Shown: in pieces, positions 23,266-31,017 of the stretch
Position numbering within the stretch: position 1 is the first letter of the stretch
Layout: every line of letters starts with the position of its first letter
Assembly (NCBI GenBank): GCA_014859105.1
Contig: JACUUX010000005.1
Coordinates: forward strand, 65,759 to 101,742
Length of the DNA: 35,984 nt
Direction of reading: 5' to 3'
Source of the DNA: Nitrospirota bacterium
GTDB taxonomy: Bacteria; Nitrospirota; Thermodesulfovibrionia; Thermodesulfovibrionales; SM23-35
Made by a program: the position numbers and the translations under genes
The notes under the pieces: model-generated
What the model saw: only the letters and a program-made list of their open reading frames with translations
Told to the model about the DNA's origin: nothing
Databases searched by the model: none

Positions 23266-25791
23266 TTACCAGAACCTGCATGTTAAATTGCCGCCGAAAT
23301 TATAAGTCTCCATCTTTTTTTCGGCCATATCACGTGAATACCTGTATATAAACTGTACATCTATAAACTTCTTAACGTACCATATGATGTACCCGTTGAA
23401 TGTATCAATGGTTTTTTCTTCCTTATCCAGGTTCTGGTGTTCGTAACCCAGATTCAACCTTACAGTTGGTAAAAAAAGCCAGTCTGCAAAGATGCCCTCA
23501 GATGTATTTACATCGCCGTCTAACTCTGAAATCTTAAGGCTGCCCGTAAGATTTATAAAACGCCCCGGCCTATATGTAATAACCAGGGCACCATCACTTG
23601 AAGTAGATGGTTTATCACCCGATATACGGCTGAAACCATATATCAGATTGCCGTATAGCTTCTGGGTAAGGCTGGCATCAATCGTTCCCCTGATATATCT
23701 GTTAGTGGAACTTGTGCTTTCGTCTGCGGTTGTAATGGAAGTATCTGTTGCATAAGTCTCTGATTTGATATATCCGATATCGGTGATCATGTTGACGTCC
23801 CTGAAAAGCTTAGAACCTATTGTTATAAGGTATAGATCATTCATTGATTGTTTTTCATCAAAGCTATAACTGTAAGTTCTGATTAAAGATAGCTTTGTAT
23901 CGAGCGTAGGAAGAGGTGATGAGCTGAAGTCCAGAGAATAAGTATCAGACCTGAAATCCGTCTCATATTTATTATCAAATGCCTCATTTCTCTGAAAACG
24001 GGCAGTTGTTGTTAGAAATCTGTGAGTTAGCCAGGTGGTGCTTGCACCGTAAGTTCTTGTTATATTGCTTTTAAGTTTTTCCTGGATTTCTGCCTCAGGC
24101 TTCTCAAATATATTTGAAAAAGCACCACCGACAGAATCTACAAATGACTTAGGGTGCTGGTCTGCCCTGTTTAAAAAATAATTAAGCGCAAAAATAAGCC
24201 TGTTTAAAGGTCTCACGCTGGTGCTGAGATTAATCCCCTGCGTAAAGAATGTAGATGTATCAATAATCCTGCCCGATTGCGGGACAACATCTGTACCATA
24301 TGCCTCGATTTCTGTTACTAAAACATCATTTATTAAGGCATTCTCCATATTTATTGCCCTGAAAAATAAGGCGTTCTGAGTTGCAGAAAACCTTATTTCA
24401 TAACGGAATATATTATTCAGTGTATCGAACACCGAGACAGTCACACTCTGGATGGTTATTTCAACCCATGTGCCCGGCAGATTGAAATCACTCGTGTAAA
24501 CCCTCCAGTTTACCTTACTGGAAAGATTTATATCTGAGGTGATATCTTTGTTTACATAAATGTATAAAGCATCAACCGGTCTCTCAGAGGAAAATAACTG
24601 GATGCCCATGTTATGGAATCTGTCACCATTCTGACCGATGTTGATCGTCCCTGTAAGGGCAACTGCCGGATTGTTGTAGACATTATCACTCAGGGTTATT
24701 GTTGAAACTAATGTATCCACATCAGGTTTAAGCTGAGTGCCAAGGCCGTGCATCCCTGATGAAGGCGAACGTTTAAATTCTACGCTGCCTGTCTGCCTTG
24801 CGTATTGCTCAATTTTGTTTCGTACATAATTACCCTGGTACCCGGCTGATATACTGAAACCACCGTCCCAGAAAGACCTGTTATAACCAATGTTATATAA
24901 ACCGTTAAAACTACTGTTTACGGTCTTTTCTATAGTCTCATCTGCCGGGGTCTTATATTCATTTCGTGTATAAGTAAGGTTGTACGATAGCCTTAATCCT
25001 TTGTACAGTAAATCATACCAGTTACTTCCGGAATACCTGTTATTTGTAGAATCTGTGTCTCTGGGCGACAGGTAGTCATAATCCCTCTGCCTGTCGAATT
25101 GAAGGGATAAAGAAGGAAGTTCATAAGGTGTGATATCAAATCGCGAATAATAAAACTCTGTTGTTTTCCTGCTCTCATCCCTTAAGTGTGCTGTAGACCA
25201 TTTCTCAAGGCGGCGATACCCTCCGGTCAGCCTGTAAACAGGGTTCCGGAAAAAGACATCCATTGCAGGTTCTACAGCCCTTTGATAAGTGGTTGTTTCC
25301 CTGCCTGTCATATCAGTATGATGTGAATTTATCAGGTTTGTTCTTAGATATAACTGATAGGAAAGCATGGGGGTTATTGATTTATTAAACCGGAAATAAT
25401 AATTTTGAAAAAGGTTATCGGAAGATTCAATCCTTTTTTCATCTTCATATTGTTTTAAGCTCATATAATTGATGTTAAGCCACATACTCGGACCCTCTGC
25501 AAAGGCAGATGAGTAATAAAAAAGCAAACAGCATAGAGCTAAGAGTAATAATCCCCCCCTCCCCCCTTTAGAAAAGGGGGGCAAGGGGGGATTTGAGCAG
25601 CGGTTACGATGCCCGTTTCGTCCTGACTGCTTCGTTATTCGGTTACGGTTACGCTGCCCGTTTCGCCTGTCGGTTACGTTTTTCGGCTTTTTTACGTAAC
25701 CGCTACACGTTACCGATACGGGCTTCGTCACCTTAACCGTTACCGTCTTTAGCTTGCCGTTTGACGTCACCGATACGGGCCTCGTTGCCAT
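23266..25791 (-). CDS. Outer-membrane beta-barrel protein, probable porin of a cytochrome conduit
   Basis: The mature part (from EGPSMWLN, about 744 residues) has alternating hydrophobic/aromatic strands (SLSLQFDRQRDYDY, LRLSYNLTYTRNEY, GFSISAGYQGNYVR, LRLNLGYEHQNL-like segments), and ends NFGGNLTCRFW with a terminal aromatic, as outer-membrane barrels do. Size suits a barrel of 20 or more strands such as the porins of porin-cytochrome complexes, but I do not recognise MtrB or OmbB specifically. Neighbouring multihaem cytochromes and a prolyl isomerase support an electron-conduit role. The signal peptide core (LLLLALCCLLFYY...AFA) is heptamer-encoded. The n-region must come from the G-rich palindrome (PPFSKGGRGG, TTG start 25584 possible) or the longer TTACCG element reading from ATG 25791. 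Start unresolved. Confidence 0.75.
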   Translation of the reverse strand: MATRPVSVTSNGKLKTVTVKVTKPVSVTCSGYVKKPKNVTDRRNGQRNRNRITKQSGRNGHRNRCSNPPLPPFSKGGRGGLLLLALCCLLFYYSSAFAEGPSMWLNINYMSLKQYEDEKRIESSDNLFQNYYFRFNKSITPMLSYQLYLRTNLINSHHTDMTGRETTTYQRAVEPAMDVFFRNPVYRLTGGYRRLEKWSTAHLRDESRKTTEFYYSRFDITPYELPSLSLQFDRQRDYDYLSPRDTDSTNNRYSGSNWYDLLYKGLRLSYNLTYTRNEYKTPADETIEKTVNSSFNGLYNIGYNRSFWDGGFSISAGYQGNYVRNKIEQYARQTGSVEFKRSPSSGMHGLGTQLKPDVDTLVSTITLSDNVYNNPAVALTGTINIGQNGDRFHNMGIQLFSSERPVDALYIYVNKDITSDINLSSKVNWRVYTSDFNLPGTWVEITIQSVTVSVFDTLNNIFRYEIRFSATQNALFFRAINMENALINDVLVTEIEAYGTDVVPQSGRIIDTSTFFTQGINLSTSVRPLNRLIFALNYFLNRADQHPKSFVDSVGGAFSNIFEKPEAEIQEKLKSNITRTYGASTTWLTHRFLTTTARFQRNEAFDNKYETDFRSDTYSLDFSSSPLPTLDTKLSLIRTYSYSFDEKQSMNDLYLITIGSKLFRDVNMITDIGYIKSETYATDTSITTADESTSSTNRYIRGTIDASLTQKLYGNLIYGFSRISGDKPSTSSDGALVITYRPGRFINLTGSLKISELDGDVNTSEGIFADWLFLPTVRLNLGYEHQNLDKEEKTIDTFNGYIIWYVKKFIDVQFIYRYSRDMAEKKMETYNFGGNLTCRFW
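25525..25596 (-). repeat. Heptamer tract plus G-rich palindrome coding for the barrel's signal peptide
   Basis: AGCATAGAGCTAAGAG-type heptamers followed by CCCCCCTTTAGAAAAGGGGGG, in the same order and spacing as at 16654-16745 in the 16-haem gene. Both cases encode PPF(S/N)KGGRG plus a hydrophobic core. Confidence 0.8.
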
Positions 25792-25808
25792 AACCTTAAC
25801 TGTATTTT
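25597..25808 (-). repeat. TTACCG-word element, copy D (longest, both halves duplicated)
   Basis: Left units GATGCCCGTTTCG and GCTGCCCGTTTCG 45 bases apart; right units CGATACGGGC 57 bases apart; then GCAAAATAC and GAGC heptamer words. Open on the minus strand without a stop through the whole element and into the barrel gene. Confidence 0.85.
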
Positions 25809-25832
25809 GCTCCTCTGCTCTTAGCTCATTGC

Positions 25833-26004
25833 TAATACAAACGAATTTAATAAATTAACATTGTCCACCCTCCCCTTTATCCCCTCCCATCAAGGGAGGG
25901 GAAACACACCCCTATACCCCTCTCAAGAGGGGAAGTCCCCTATCCCCTTGTGGGAGAGGGTTAGGGTCAGGGGGTAGATAAACTTACTTAATGCGTTTGT
26001 ATTA
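25833..26004. repeat. TIR-bounded segment with G-rich palindromes (MITE-like)
   Basis: TAATACAAACGAATTTAATAAA at 25833 is matched by the reverse complement TAATACAAACGCATTAAGTAA ending at 26004. Between them are C-rich/G-rich palindromes (CCCCTCCCATCAAGGGAGGGG, CCCCTCTCAAGAGGGG, CCCCTTGTGGGAGAGGG). The propeller gene's stop codon lies in the right end. No transposase reading frame is inside. Confidence 0.55.
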
Positions 26005-27660
26005 AAAAGGAAACATAGCTATCCCGTATGGCCTTTTGCCGACAGGAATAACTTTCTCCTGCCTCTTTGTGGTTTTATCAACCACTGACACAGTATTTGA
26101 ACCTCTGTTGACCACATATATCTTTCTGCCTTCAGGGTCAAGAATTAAGGACCTCGGGGATTTTCCCACAGGTATAGTATCTATTATAGGAGCCATTGCC
26201 ATTGCAGTCCTTAAAGGAGTAAAAGCCTCTGCAAATAATCTTACAATCATAATTTCGCCGGTAAGCTCCTTTAATAGATAAAGCCTGTCGAGGTCAGGGT
26301 CGGCAACAACTCCTGTAACAGAAGTCCCGGTATTTGTAATGGTGCTGACCGCACCGTTTATATTCCCTCTGATTATCTGAAGGATATCTATTACAGAAAT
26401 ATTGTCAGAGCTATAGTTCGCCACATAAACCTTACCTCTCTGGTAGTCTACTGAAATGGCAACAGGATTCCATTCAACTTTTAAATTAATTACCTCGTCC
26501 GGCCTGTTTGAAATCCTGTCCATTTTGATCACAGAAACATCCCTTGAATTCTTATTTGCCACATAAATATTGAAAAATTTTTCACGATAGCTTCTGAGGA
26601 GGTTAACATCTTCGAAGCTGAGAAACCTGGTGACAGAAAGGCTGTCAGCTGACGGGTCTGCAGCCACTGCTACAGGCCCGCTTCCGACGCTTATCTTTTC
26701 GACCTCCTGATAAGTCGCGGCGTCAAAAACAGAGATATTATCAGAACCATAATTCGCTACAAAAATAAGCTCTTTTTCAGAAGATATTCTTGCTACTGCT
26801 ATCCCCTCCGGTTCCCTGCCGAACCTTACCGGAATCTCAATCTCGACCTCGTTAACAGTAGAGTCAATCACAGAAATGCTGTTAGAGCCCGAATTTACCG
26901 CATAAACCCTTGGATATTCCCTCAGAGAACTTGCAGCGATTCCCCTTGGTTTTTTGCCTGCCATGATTGTTGCAGCAATATCCCCTGTTTGCCTGTTAAT
27001 TACAGAAACATTGTTCGACTCTTCATTTGTCACATAAATAAGTAAAGAACTGAGTTCGGGTATCTTTTCTCTGATAGAAAATACAGGACTGAAAAGATAA
27101 CCATCCACAATAGAGGCATCAGCATCCCAGGTTAAAAATAATGTCGTGTTATGATTTCTTATTATTGAAATATCAATACTGACCTCAATTCCTTCAGGTG
27201 GCAGTGCCATGTTTGCTGTCCTGTCTTCCCTCTTAATTGTTGCCTGTTTGACAATAAACTGCAGGCCTTTATATCGTCCTTCAGGCAGGTACCGCTCACT
27301 CAAAAGTATCTGCTTGCCGGTGATGGAAACAGATTTAATAGTTACCGGGCTGTCCATTATCTCTCTGGCGATACCATCTTCTGTTACAATATTAACCGCC
27401 GAGAGTATAAAAGTCATATCTATTGAAGTTTTTTCGTGACCTTTGAGGAATACGGTAAGCTGGCCATGAGATACATCCTGCGGCTCTACGTACTCTTTAA
27501 ACGAAGCACAACCCACCCCAAAAAATAGCAAATAGCATAGAGCTAAGAGCAATAAACGGCTACGGTTACGATGCCCGTTTCGTCTGACGGCTACGTCCTT
27601 CGGCTTTTCCACGTTACCGAACCACGTTACCGATACGGGCTTCGTTACCATTACCTTCAC
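26002..27660 (-). CDS. YVTN-type beta-propeller lipoprotein with N-terminal DUF4382-like domain
   Basis: 552 residues. The lipobox is FGVGC (C51 in this reading). Residues about 60-200 (GQLTVFLKGHEK...LPEGRYKGLQFIVKQATI) resemble DUF4382-type domains of surface lipoproteins. From about 208 on, repeats of the form IYVTNEESNNVSVINRQTG, VYAVNSGSNSISVID, IFVANYGSDNISVFD, VYVANYSSDNISVID, IYVVNRGSNTVSVVD form a YVTN propeller of about seven blades. The GTG at 27660 overlaps the upstream stop and has AAGGA seven bases before it. The n-region (RRNGHRNRSR) is encoded by a TTACCG element and the core (LLLLALCYLLFF) by heptamers. Propellers of this sort often sit next to surface cytochromes; the partner is not known. 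Confidence 0.82.
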   Translation of the reverse strand: MKVMVTKPVSVTWFGNVEKPKDVAVRRNGHRNRSRLLLLALCYLLFFGVGCASFKEYVEPQDVSHGQLTVFLKGHEKTSIDMTFILSAVNIVTEDGIAREIMDSPVTIKSVSITGKQILLSERYLPEGRYKGLQFIVKQATIKREDRTANMALPPEGIEVSIDISIIRNHNTTLFLTWDADASIVDGYLFSPVFSIREKIPELSSLLIYVTNEESNNVSVINRQTGDIAATIMAGKKPRGIAASSLREYPRVYAVNSGSNSISVIDSTVNEVEIEIPVRFGREPEGIAVARISSEKELIFVANYGSDNISVFDAATYQEVEKISVGSGPVAVAADPSADSLSVTRFLSFEDVNLLRSYREKFFNIYVANKNSRDVSVIKMDRISNRPDEVINLKVEWNPVAISVDYQRGKVYVANYSSDNISVIDILQIIRGNINGAVSTITNTGTSVTGVVADPDLDRLYLLKELTGEIMIVRLFAEAFTPLRTAMAMAPIIDTIPVGKSPRSLILDPEGRKIYVVNRGSNTVSVVDKTTKRQEKVIPVGKRPYGIAMFPF

Positions 27661-27662
27661 CG
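27530..27662 (-). repeat. Heptamer tract and TTACCG-word element, copy E
   Basis: AGCATAGAGCTAAGAGCAAT heptamers at 27530-27551 followed by a simple, single-unit element: GATGCCCGTTTCG, CTTCGGCTTTTC, CGATACGGGCTTCG, TTACC. The whole element is inside the propeller gene's open frame. Confidence 0.85.
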
Positions 27663-28058
27663 TCCATCCTTTTTAAAACTCGACCATGCTTCCGCTAATT
27701 TATATAGTTGCCTACCAATTTTATCGTAACTATCTATTAATTCAACAAAAGATACCCCTTTCATTCTTTCCCCATAAATATCATTACACTGCTCTAATCC
27801 AACAATAGTTTCATTGCATTCAGCCATTGCATCATCAATATATTTCTGAAATCCCATTCTTTGATGCCGTTTTGCATAACCTTCTGCAATCAGACGTGGA
27901 ATAGCTTTAGTTGAACGGCTTAATTGATCTTTCAGATCATATCTTTCACTTTCTGGTAATTTAGGCAATATTCCCTTTATCACTTCAACACAAAGCTGGT
28001 ATGCAAGTTTATATACTTCTAAGTCCTTAAAACTTGTTATTCTATTTTTTTCAGCCAT
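27657..28058 (-). CDS. Four-helix bundle protein (S23 rRNA intervening-sequence family)
   Basis: 133 residues of the TIGR02436/IVP family: ITSFKDLEVYKLAYQLCVEVI..., YDLKDQLSRSTKAIPRLIAEGYAKR, FQKYIDDAMAECNETIVGLEQC. These small proteins were first noted in intervening sequences of 23S rRNA genes and elsewhere stand alone beside repeats; function is unknown. Here it is bracketed by TTACCG copies E and F, and its stop overlaps the propeller gene's start by four bases, so it may only be a passenger that now drives translation of that gene. No clear Shine-Dalgarno. Confidence 0.88.
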   Translation of the reverse strand: MAEKNRITSFKDLEVYKLAYQLCVEVIKGILPKLPESERYDLKDQLSRSTKAIPRLIAEGYAKRHQRMGFQKYIDDAMAECNETIVGLEQCNDIYGERMKGVSFVELIDSYDKIGRQLYKLAEAWSSFKKDGR

Positions 28059-28068
28059 GTTTTATCGT

Positions 28069-28228
28069 CATTCGGTTACGGTTACGATGCCTGTTTCGTC
28101 TTGATTACTTCGTCATTCGGTTACGGCAACGAAGCCCGTTTCGTTTATCGGTTACGTTGTTCGTCTTCTCTGTAACCGTTACCGTTTGCCGTTACCGAAA
28201 CGGGTCTCGTTACCGTTACCGTTTTTAT
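28069..28228 (-). repeat. TTACCG-word element, copy F
   Basis: Left units GATGCCTGTTTCG and GAAGCCCGTTTCG 45 bases apart, right unit CGAAACGGGTCTCG. Unlike copies B, D and E it has lost two bases in the middle and has stop codons in the frame that is open elsewhere; it is not joined to a gene. It fills the gap between the NHL gene and the four-helix gene. Confidence 0.8.
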
Positions 28229-29175
28229 TTTTGCTCCTCTCCGGGTAGAAAAACCTGTATTCTATCATTAAATGTATCGGCGACAAGAATCCTGCCTTCC
28301 CTGTCAACAGCTATGTCCTTTGGATACTGAAACCACCCTTCCCCCCATCCAAGTCCGCCGAATTCTGTCAGGTATTTACCATCTTTGTCATAAACAGAGA
28401 TTGTATGACGCATGTAATCAACAACATACATCTTTCCGGTTCTACTATCCACACCAACTGCCTGCGGGCGGCTCAACTTTCCGGTGCTGCCACCTTTTTC
28501 GCCGAATTTAAAAAGGAATTTCCTGTTCTCATCATATACATAAATGTGGCTTTGCTCCTCGCTTACAAGATATATTTTCCCTTCTTTATCCAGAGTTACA
28601 TAATTCAAATTAGCTCTTCCGTCCCCCTCATCAGGTGAAATTACTTCAATAAGCTTCCCCTCGTCATTCAGCACCAGAACACCCGGATAATGATAGCTCG
28701 CCACATAAATATTTCCTTTTTTGTCCAAAGCAAGGCGGTAAGGGACAAATGAATCAGCCCCTTCAAATCCCTGTAAGTAAATATCCTTTGTCCATTTAAG
28801 GCATGCATTATAGACCGAGATCCTGTGTCCTGGATTGTCTTTTGTCCCGGCCTGGGCAACATAAAGATTGCCTTCCGCGTCAATATTTAATCCCTGAGGC
28901 ATAAAAACCCCATCTGATTTACCGAGAGTGAAAACCGGAAAAAAATCTGACGTATATATGATGACCCTGTTCTTGCTGTCAATAACATAAATTTCGTTCA
29001 TTACAAATTCTGAAAACACAAAAGAAGGGAATGATATTTTTTCTCCTTCTTCATCTTCAATAATGCTATCAATATATTTTGAAGGGGGGGTCTGCAGCTG
29101 GGCTTTCAATGTATAAGGTATTACTATTAAAAGTAATCCAAAAATTATGAAACTGATGAGTCTTATCGATTTCAT
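28225..29175 (-). CDS. Exported NHL-repeat (six-bladed beta-propeller) protein
   Basis: 316 residues from ATG 29175: signal peptide (KSIRLISFIIFGLLLIVIPYTLKA|QLQ), then NHL blades such as MPQGLNIDAEGNLYVAQAG, VPYRLALDKKGNIYVASYH, LNYVTLDKEGKIYLVSEEQ, RPQAVGVDSRTGKMYVVDY and YPKDIAVDREGRILVADTFNDRIQVF. Such propellers are frequent neighbours of surface multihaem cytochromes, including the omcS locus of Geobacter (from memory), and may act as scaffold. Upstream readings from 29229 add residues without a signal. No strong Shine-Dalgarno. It lies downstream of a terminator, so it needs a promoter in 29176-29372, which I could not place with confidence. Confidence 0.85.
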   Translation of the reverse strand: MKSIRLISFIIFGLLLIVIPYTLKAQLQTPPSKYIDSIIEDEEGEKISFPSFVFSEFVMNEIYVIDSKNRVIIYTSDFFPVFTLGKSDGVFMPQGLNIDAEGNLYVAQAGTKDNPGHRISVYNACLKWTKDIYLQGFEGADSFVPYRLALDKKGNIYVASYHYPGVLVLNDEGKLIEVISPDEGDGRANLNYVTLDKEGKIYLVSEEQSHIYVYDENRKFLFKFGEKGGSTGKLSRPQAVGVDSRTGKMYVVDYMRHTISVYDKDGKYLTEFGGLGWGEGWFQYPKDIAVDREGRILVADTFNDRIQVFLPGEEQK

Positions 29176-29235
29176 TTTTAAATTTTCTGTAATAAGTAAT
29201 AGACCATAAGTAAGGTCACATTTCTGCAACTATCT

Positions 29236-29311
29236 TGTCATGCTGGCTTGTCGTTCCCCCGACTAAGCGGGGACTGAAGCCGGAAGGATTCCCGACAAGC
29301 TGGAATGGCAG
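29236..29311. repeat. Dispersed TGTCATGC...GGAATGGCA palindrome
   Basis: Diverged copy with outer arms TGTCATGCTGGCTTGTC and GACAAGCTGGAATGGCA, and an inner CCCCGACTAAGCGGGG stem. Confidence 0.7.
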
Positions 29312-29372
29312 TTAATGTGGTTTTACTTATGAACTCCTCAGTATAATGATCTTCTTAACATGCATACCACGT

Positions 29373-29404
29373 AAAAAAGGCAAAGGGCTTTTCATCCCTT
29401 TGCC
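29373..29404 (-). terminator. Rho-independent terminator of the 29429 cytochrome gene
   Basis: Minus strand GGCAAAGGG-ATGAAAAG-CCCTTTGCC followed by TTTTTT: a perfect 9-bp stem, 8-base loop and six T's, starting 24 bases after the stop codon. The best terminator in the window. Confidence 0.9.
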
Positions 29405-29428
29405 CTTTAGATTACTCAAATAAACAGG

Positions 29429-30556
29429 TTAATCCTTCGTTGTATGGCATCTGAAGCATCCTGTACCGTCTGCGCCACCGCCACCGGCCAGCATTGTGCT
29501 GTAATCCCATCTAAGGATATCATCATGAGGGCTTCCATGCGCCCTGTGGCATGAGAGGCATATGACCGGGCTGTCGCCCGCTGTAACTATTTGACGTGGA
29601 CTAGCAGGTATATTTACATATCCAACAGGGGCTTCAAGACTATATGTGCCAGCAGCGACTACATCATTGTAATTTGCATATTCGCCACCTTTGCCCATAA
29701 CATCAGTATCTGTGGGATGCCTTGTCCATGGGCTTGACGGAGGGGTCTGATCACTTATTTCAGAGTGGAAATAACCATGGCACTGACTGCATAAATAGCT
29801 GATGGTTTTAGTATCGGTCTGAGTTATTGCCCCTTTATACTCATTGTGGTCATCGACAGCAGCACTTTGTTGCCAGTCATCATCTTCAAGACCTAAAACA
29901 CTATAGGTAGATAGAGCACTGCTGCCTAAGAATCTAAAACTTGCTGCTACAGTTGAACCGTCTATCGTTGAATCATCTCCATGATGTGCTCCTTTAATAG
30001 CAACAAAACTGGCGGAAAAACCATCAGTATAAGTAGACCGGTCAACATTTCGATTTCCGTGGCAGCCGTTAGAGCCTGCACAGGTTAACATATAGGAATC
30101 GGACCATCTAACAGTAGAGGGATCACGGGCAGTTTCATAGCCAGGGGGATTGTTTTCCAGGAACGCATCTTGATTATACATGCCATCAATATTATGCCCT
30201 CTTGAGTCAGCGATAGATACATAGAAAAAATTACCCCCTGCAAGGTTATAATTAGCTCCACTCCATGACTGAGCAGTCCCGGGGTCAGTTGTACCGCCTC
30301 CTGTATTCCAGACTACGGGGATACCACCTGTCTTAATAGTAGCGGTGCCTGTATTACTATGGCAACCCATACAACTGCCTAACAGAAGAACCGGCCATGG
30401 TCCATCAGGTTCAGCACCTGCAGGTACTTCTCCATTCTGGCTGTAATGCATTGTATGGCAATTGGAACACTGACCAGTCACTGCTGCAAAGGCAAAACCG
30501 GCTGTAAGGACAAGAGAAAGAGCAACTATAAGACCCGAAATTAATCTTTTCTTCAT
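29429..30556 (-). CDS. OmcS-like cytochrome (5 CXXCH + 1 CX5CH), best candidate nanowire subunit
   Basis: 375 residues; signal peptide ends FAFAA|VTGQ. Haem motifs: CSNCH (TMHYSQNG), CMGCH, CAGSNGCH (CX5CH, GNRN), CSQCH (GYFH), CLSCH (RAHGSP), CFRCH (TTKD). The order and flanking words match OmcS: CxxCHTMH at the N-terminus, AGGNFFYV...RGHNI, SFRFLG, RHP, CLSCHRAH.S and a last CxxCH close to the C-terminus. OmcS has a CXXCH at the third position where this protein has CX5CH. It has the full set for strong separate expression: TTGACA-type promoter, AAGGAGGTGA six bases before the ATG, and a perfect terminator. Filament formation is inference. Confidence 0.85.
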   Translation of the reverse strand: MKKRLISGLIVALSLVLTAGFAFAAVTGQCSNCHTMHYSQNGEVPAGAEPDGPWPVLLLGSCMGCHSNTGTATIKTGGIPVVWNTGGGTTDPGTAQSWSGANYNLAGGNFFYVSIADSRGHNIDGMYNQDAFLENNPPGYETARDPSTVRWSDSYMLTCAGSNGCHGNRNVDRSTYTDGFSASFVAIKGAHHGDDSTIDGSTVAASFRFLGSSALSTYSVLGLEDDDWQQSAAVDDHNEYKGAITQTDTKTISYLCSQCHGYFHSEISDQTPPSSPWTRHPTDTDVMGKGGEYANYNDVVAAGTYSLEAPVGYVNIPASPRQIVTAGDSPVICLSCHRAHGSPHDDILRWDYSTMLAGGGGADGTGCFRCHTTKD

Positions 30557-30562
30557 ACAAAT

Positions 30563-30572
30563 TCACCTCCTT
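30563..30572 (-). promoter_or_regulatory. Consensus Shine-Dalgarno of the 29429 cytochrome gene
   Basis: AAGGAGGTGA, six bases before ATG 30556; the strongest ribosome binding site in the window. Confidence 0.85.
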
Positions 30573-30597
30573 TCTTTTTTTAAAGTCATTTTAGTCA

Positions 30598-30716
30598 CTC
30601 GTTAATCGGCTACGGTTACGATGCCCGTTTCGTTCTACGGTTACGTCTTTCGGCATTTAAAGCCGTTACCGTTTGCCGTTACCAATACGGGCTTCGTTGC
30701 CGTAACCGTTGCCATT
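30598..30716 (-). repeat. TTACCG-word element, copy G, in the leader of the 29429 gene
   Basis: GATGCCCGTTTCG, CTTTCGGCATTTAAAGCCG, ATACGGGCTTCG, TTGCCGTAACC. It lies between the candidate promoter and the Shine-Dalgarno, so it would be transcribed as a structured leader. The frame open in copies B, D and E is broken here. Confidence 0.8.
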
Positions 30717-30776
30717 AGTCACTCGTAACTTGGTTTAAATATTCACAAAAATTAATAAAAACACTATTTTGCTTAT

Positions 30777-30806
30777 ATTAAAAATTATAAATGGGGTGTT
30801 TGTCAA
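30777..30806 (-). promoter_or_regulatory. Candidate sigma70-type promoter of the 29429 cytochrome gene
   Basis: Minus strand TTGACA (perfect), 18-base spacer, TTTAAT (five of six), in an AT-rich stretch. A TATAAT also lies in the region but only 11 bases from TTGACA. Leader length about 210 bases. Confidence 0.45.
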
Positions 30807-30840
30807 TATTTTTTAATCTAATGCTAATTAAGCTTATGGC

Positions 30841-31010
30841 TATTGACTAATACAAACGCATTTATTTTTTTTACGTTTTTTGTCATTCCCGCTTGCCCCG
30901 TTAGAAAGCTTATTTCTAACGGGGTTTGTCGGGAATCTTTCTTTTCCAGAAGGATTGCGGACAAGCCGCAATGACAGCGTAACAATATTTATTGCGTTAA
31001 TATTATTGAC
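30841..31010. repeat. Second TIR-like segment enclosing a TGTCATT palindrome
   Basis: TATTGACTAATACAAACGCA at 30841 and, inverted at the right, GTCAATAATATTAACGCAAT (ending about 30991). The left end repeats the TIR found at 25833 and 26004. It encloses the palindrome at 30881-30976 and no reading frame. With copy G and the promoter it accounts for the 461-bp gap 30557-31017. Confidence 0.5.
30881..30976. repeat. Dispersed TGTCATTCC...CAATGACA palindrome with nested 12-bp hairpin
   Basis: Outer arms TGTCATTCCCGCTTG and CAAGCCGCAATGACA; within the left arm lies CCCCGTTAGAAA, GCTTA, TTTCTAACGGGG (30896-30924), a perfect 12-bp stem that interrupts the normal CTTGTCGGG junction. Confidence 0.8.
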
Positions 31011-31017
31011 CATATGG

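Noticed and set aside
23266-25791. Naming the barrel mtrB or ombB
   Set aside because: No family signature that I recognise; only barrel character and context support a conduit role.
14121-30716. Transposon or IS element for the TTACCG copies
   Set aside because: No transposase, no target duplication and no consistent terminal repeats; kept as a repeat family only.
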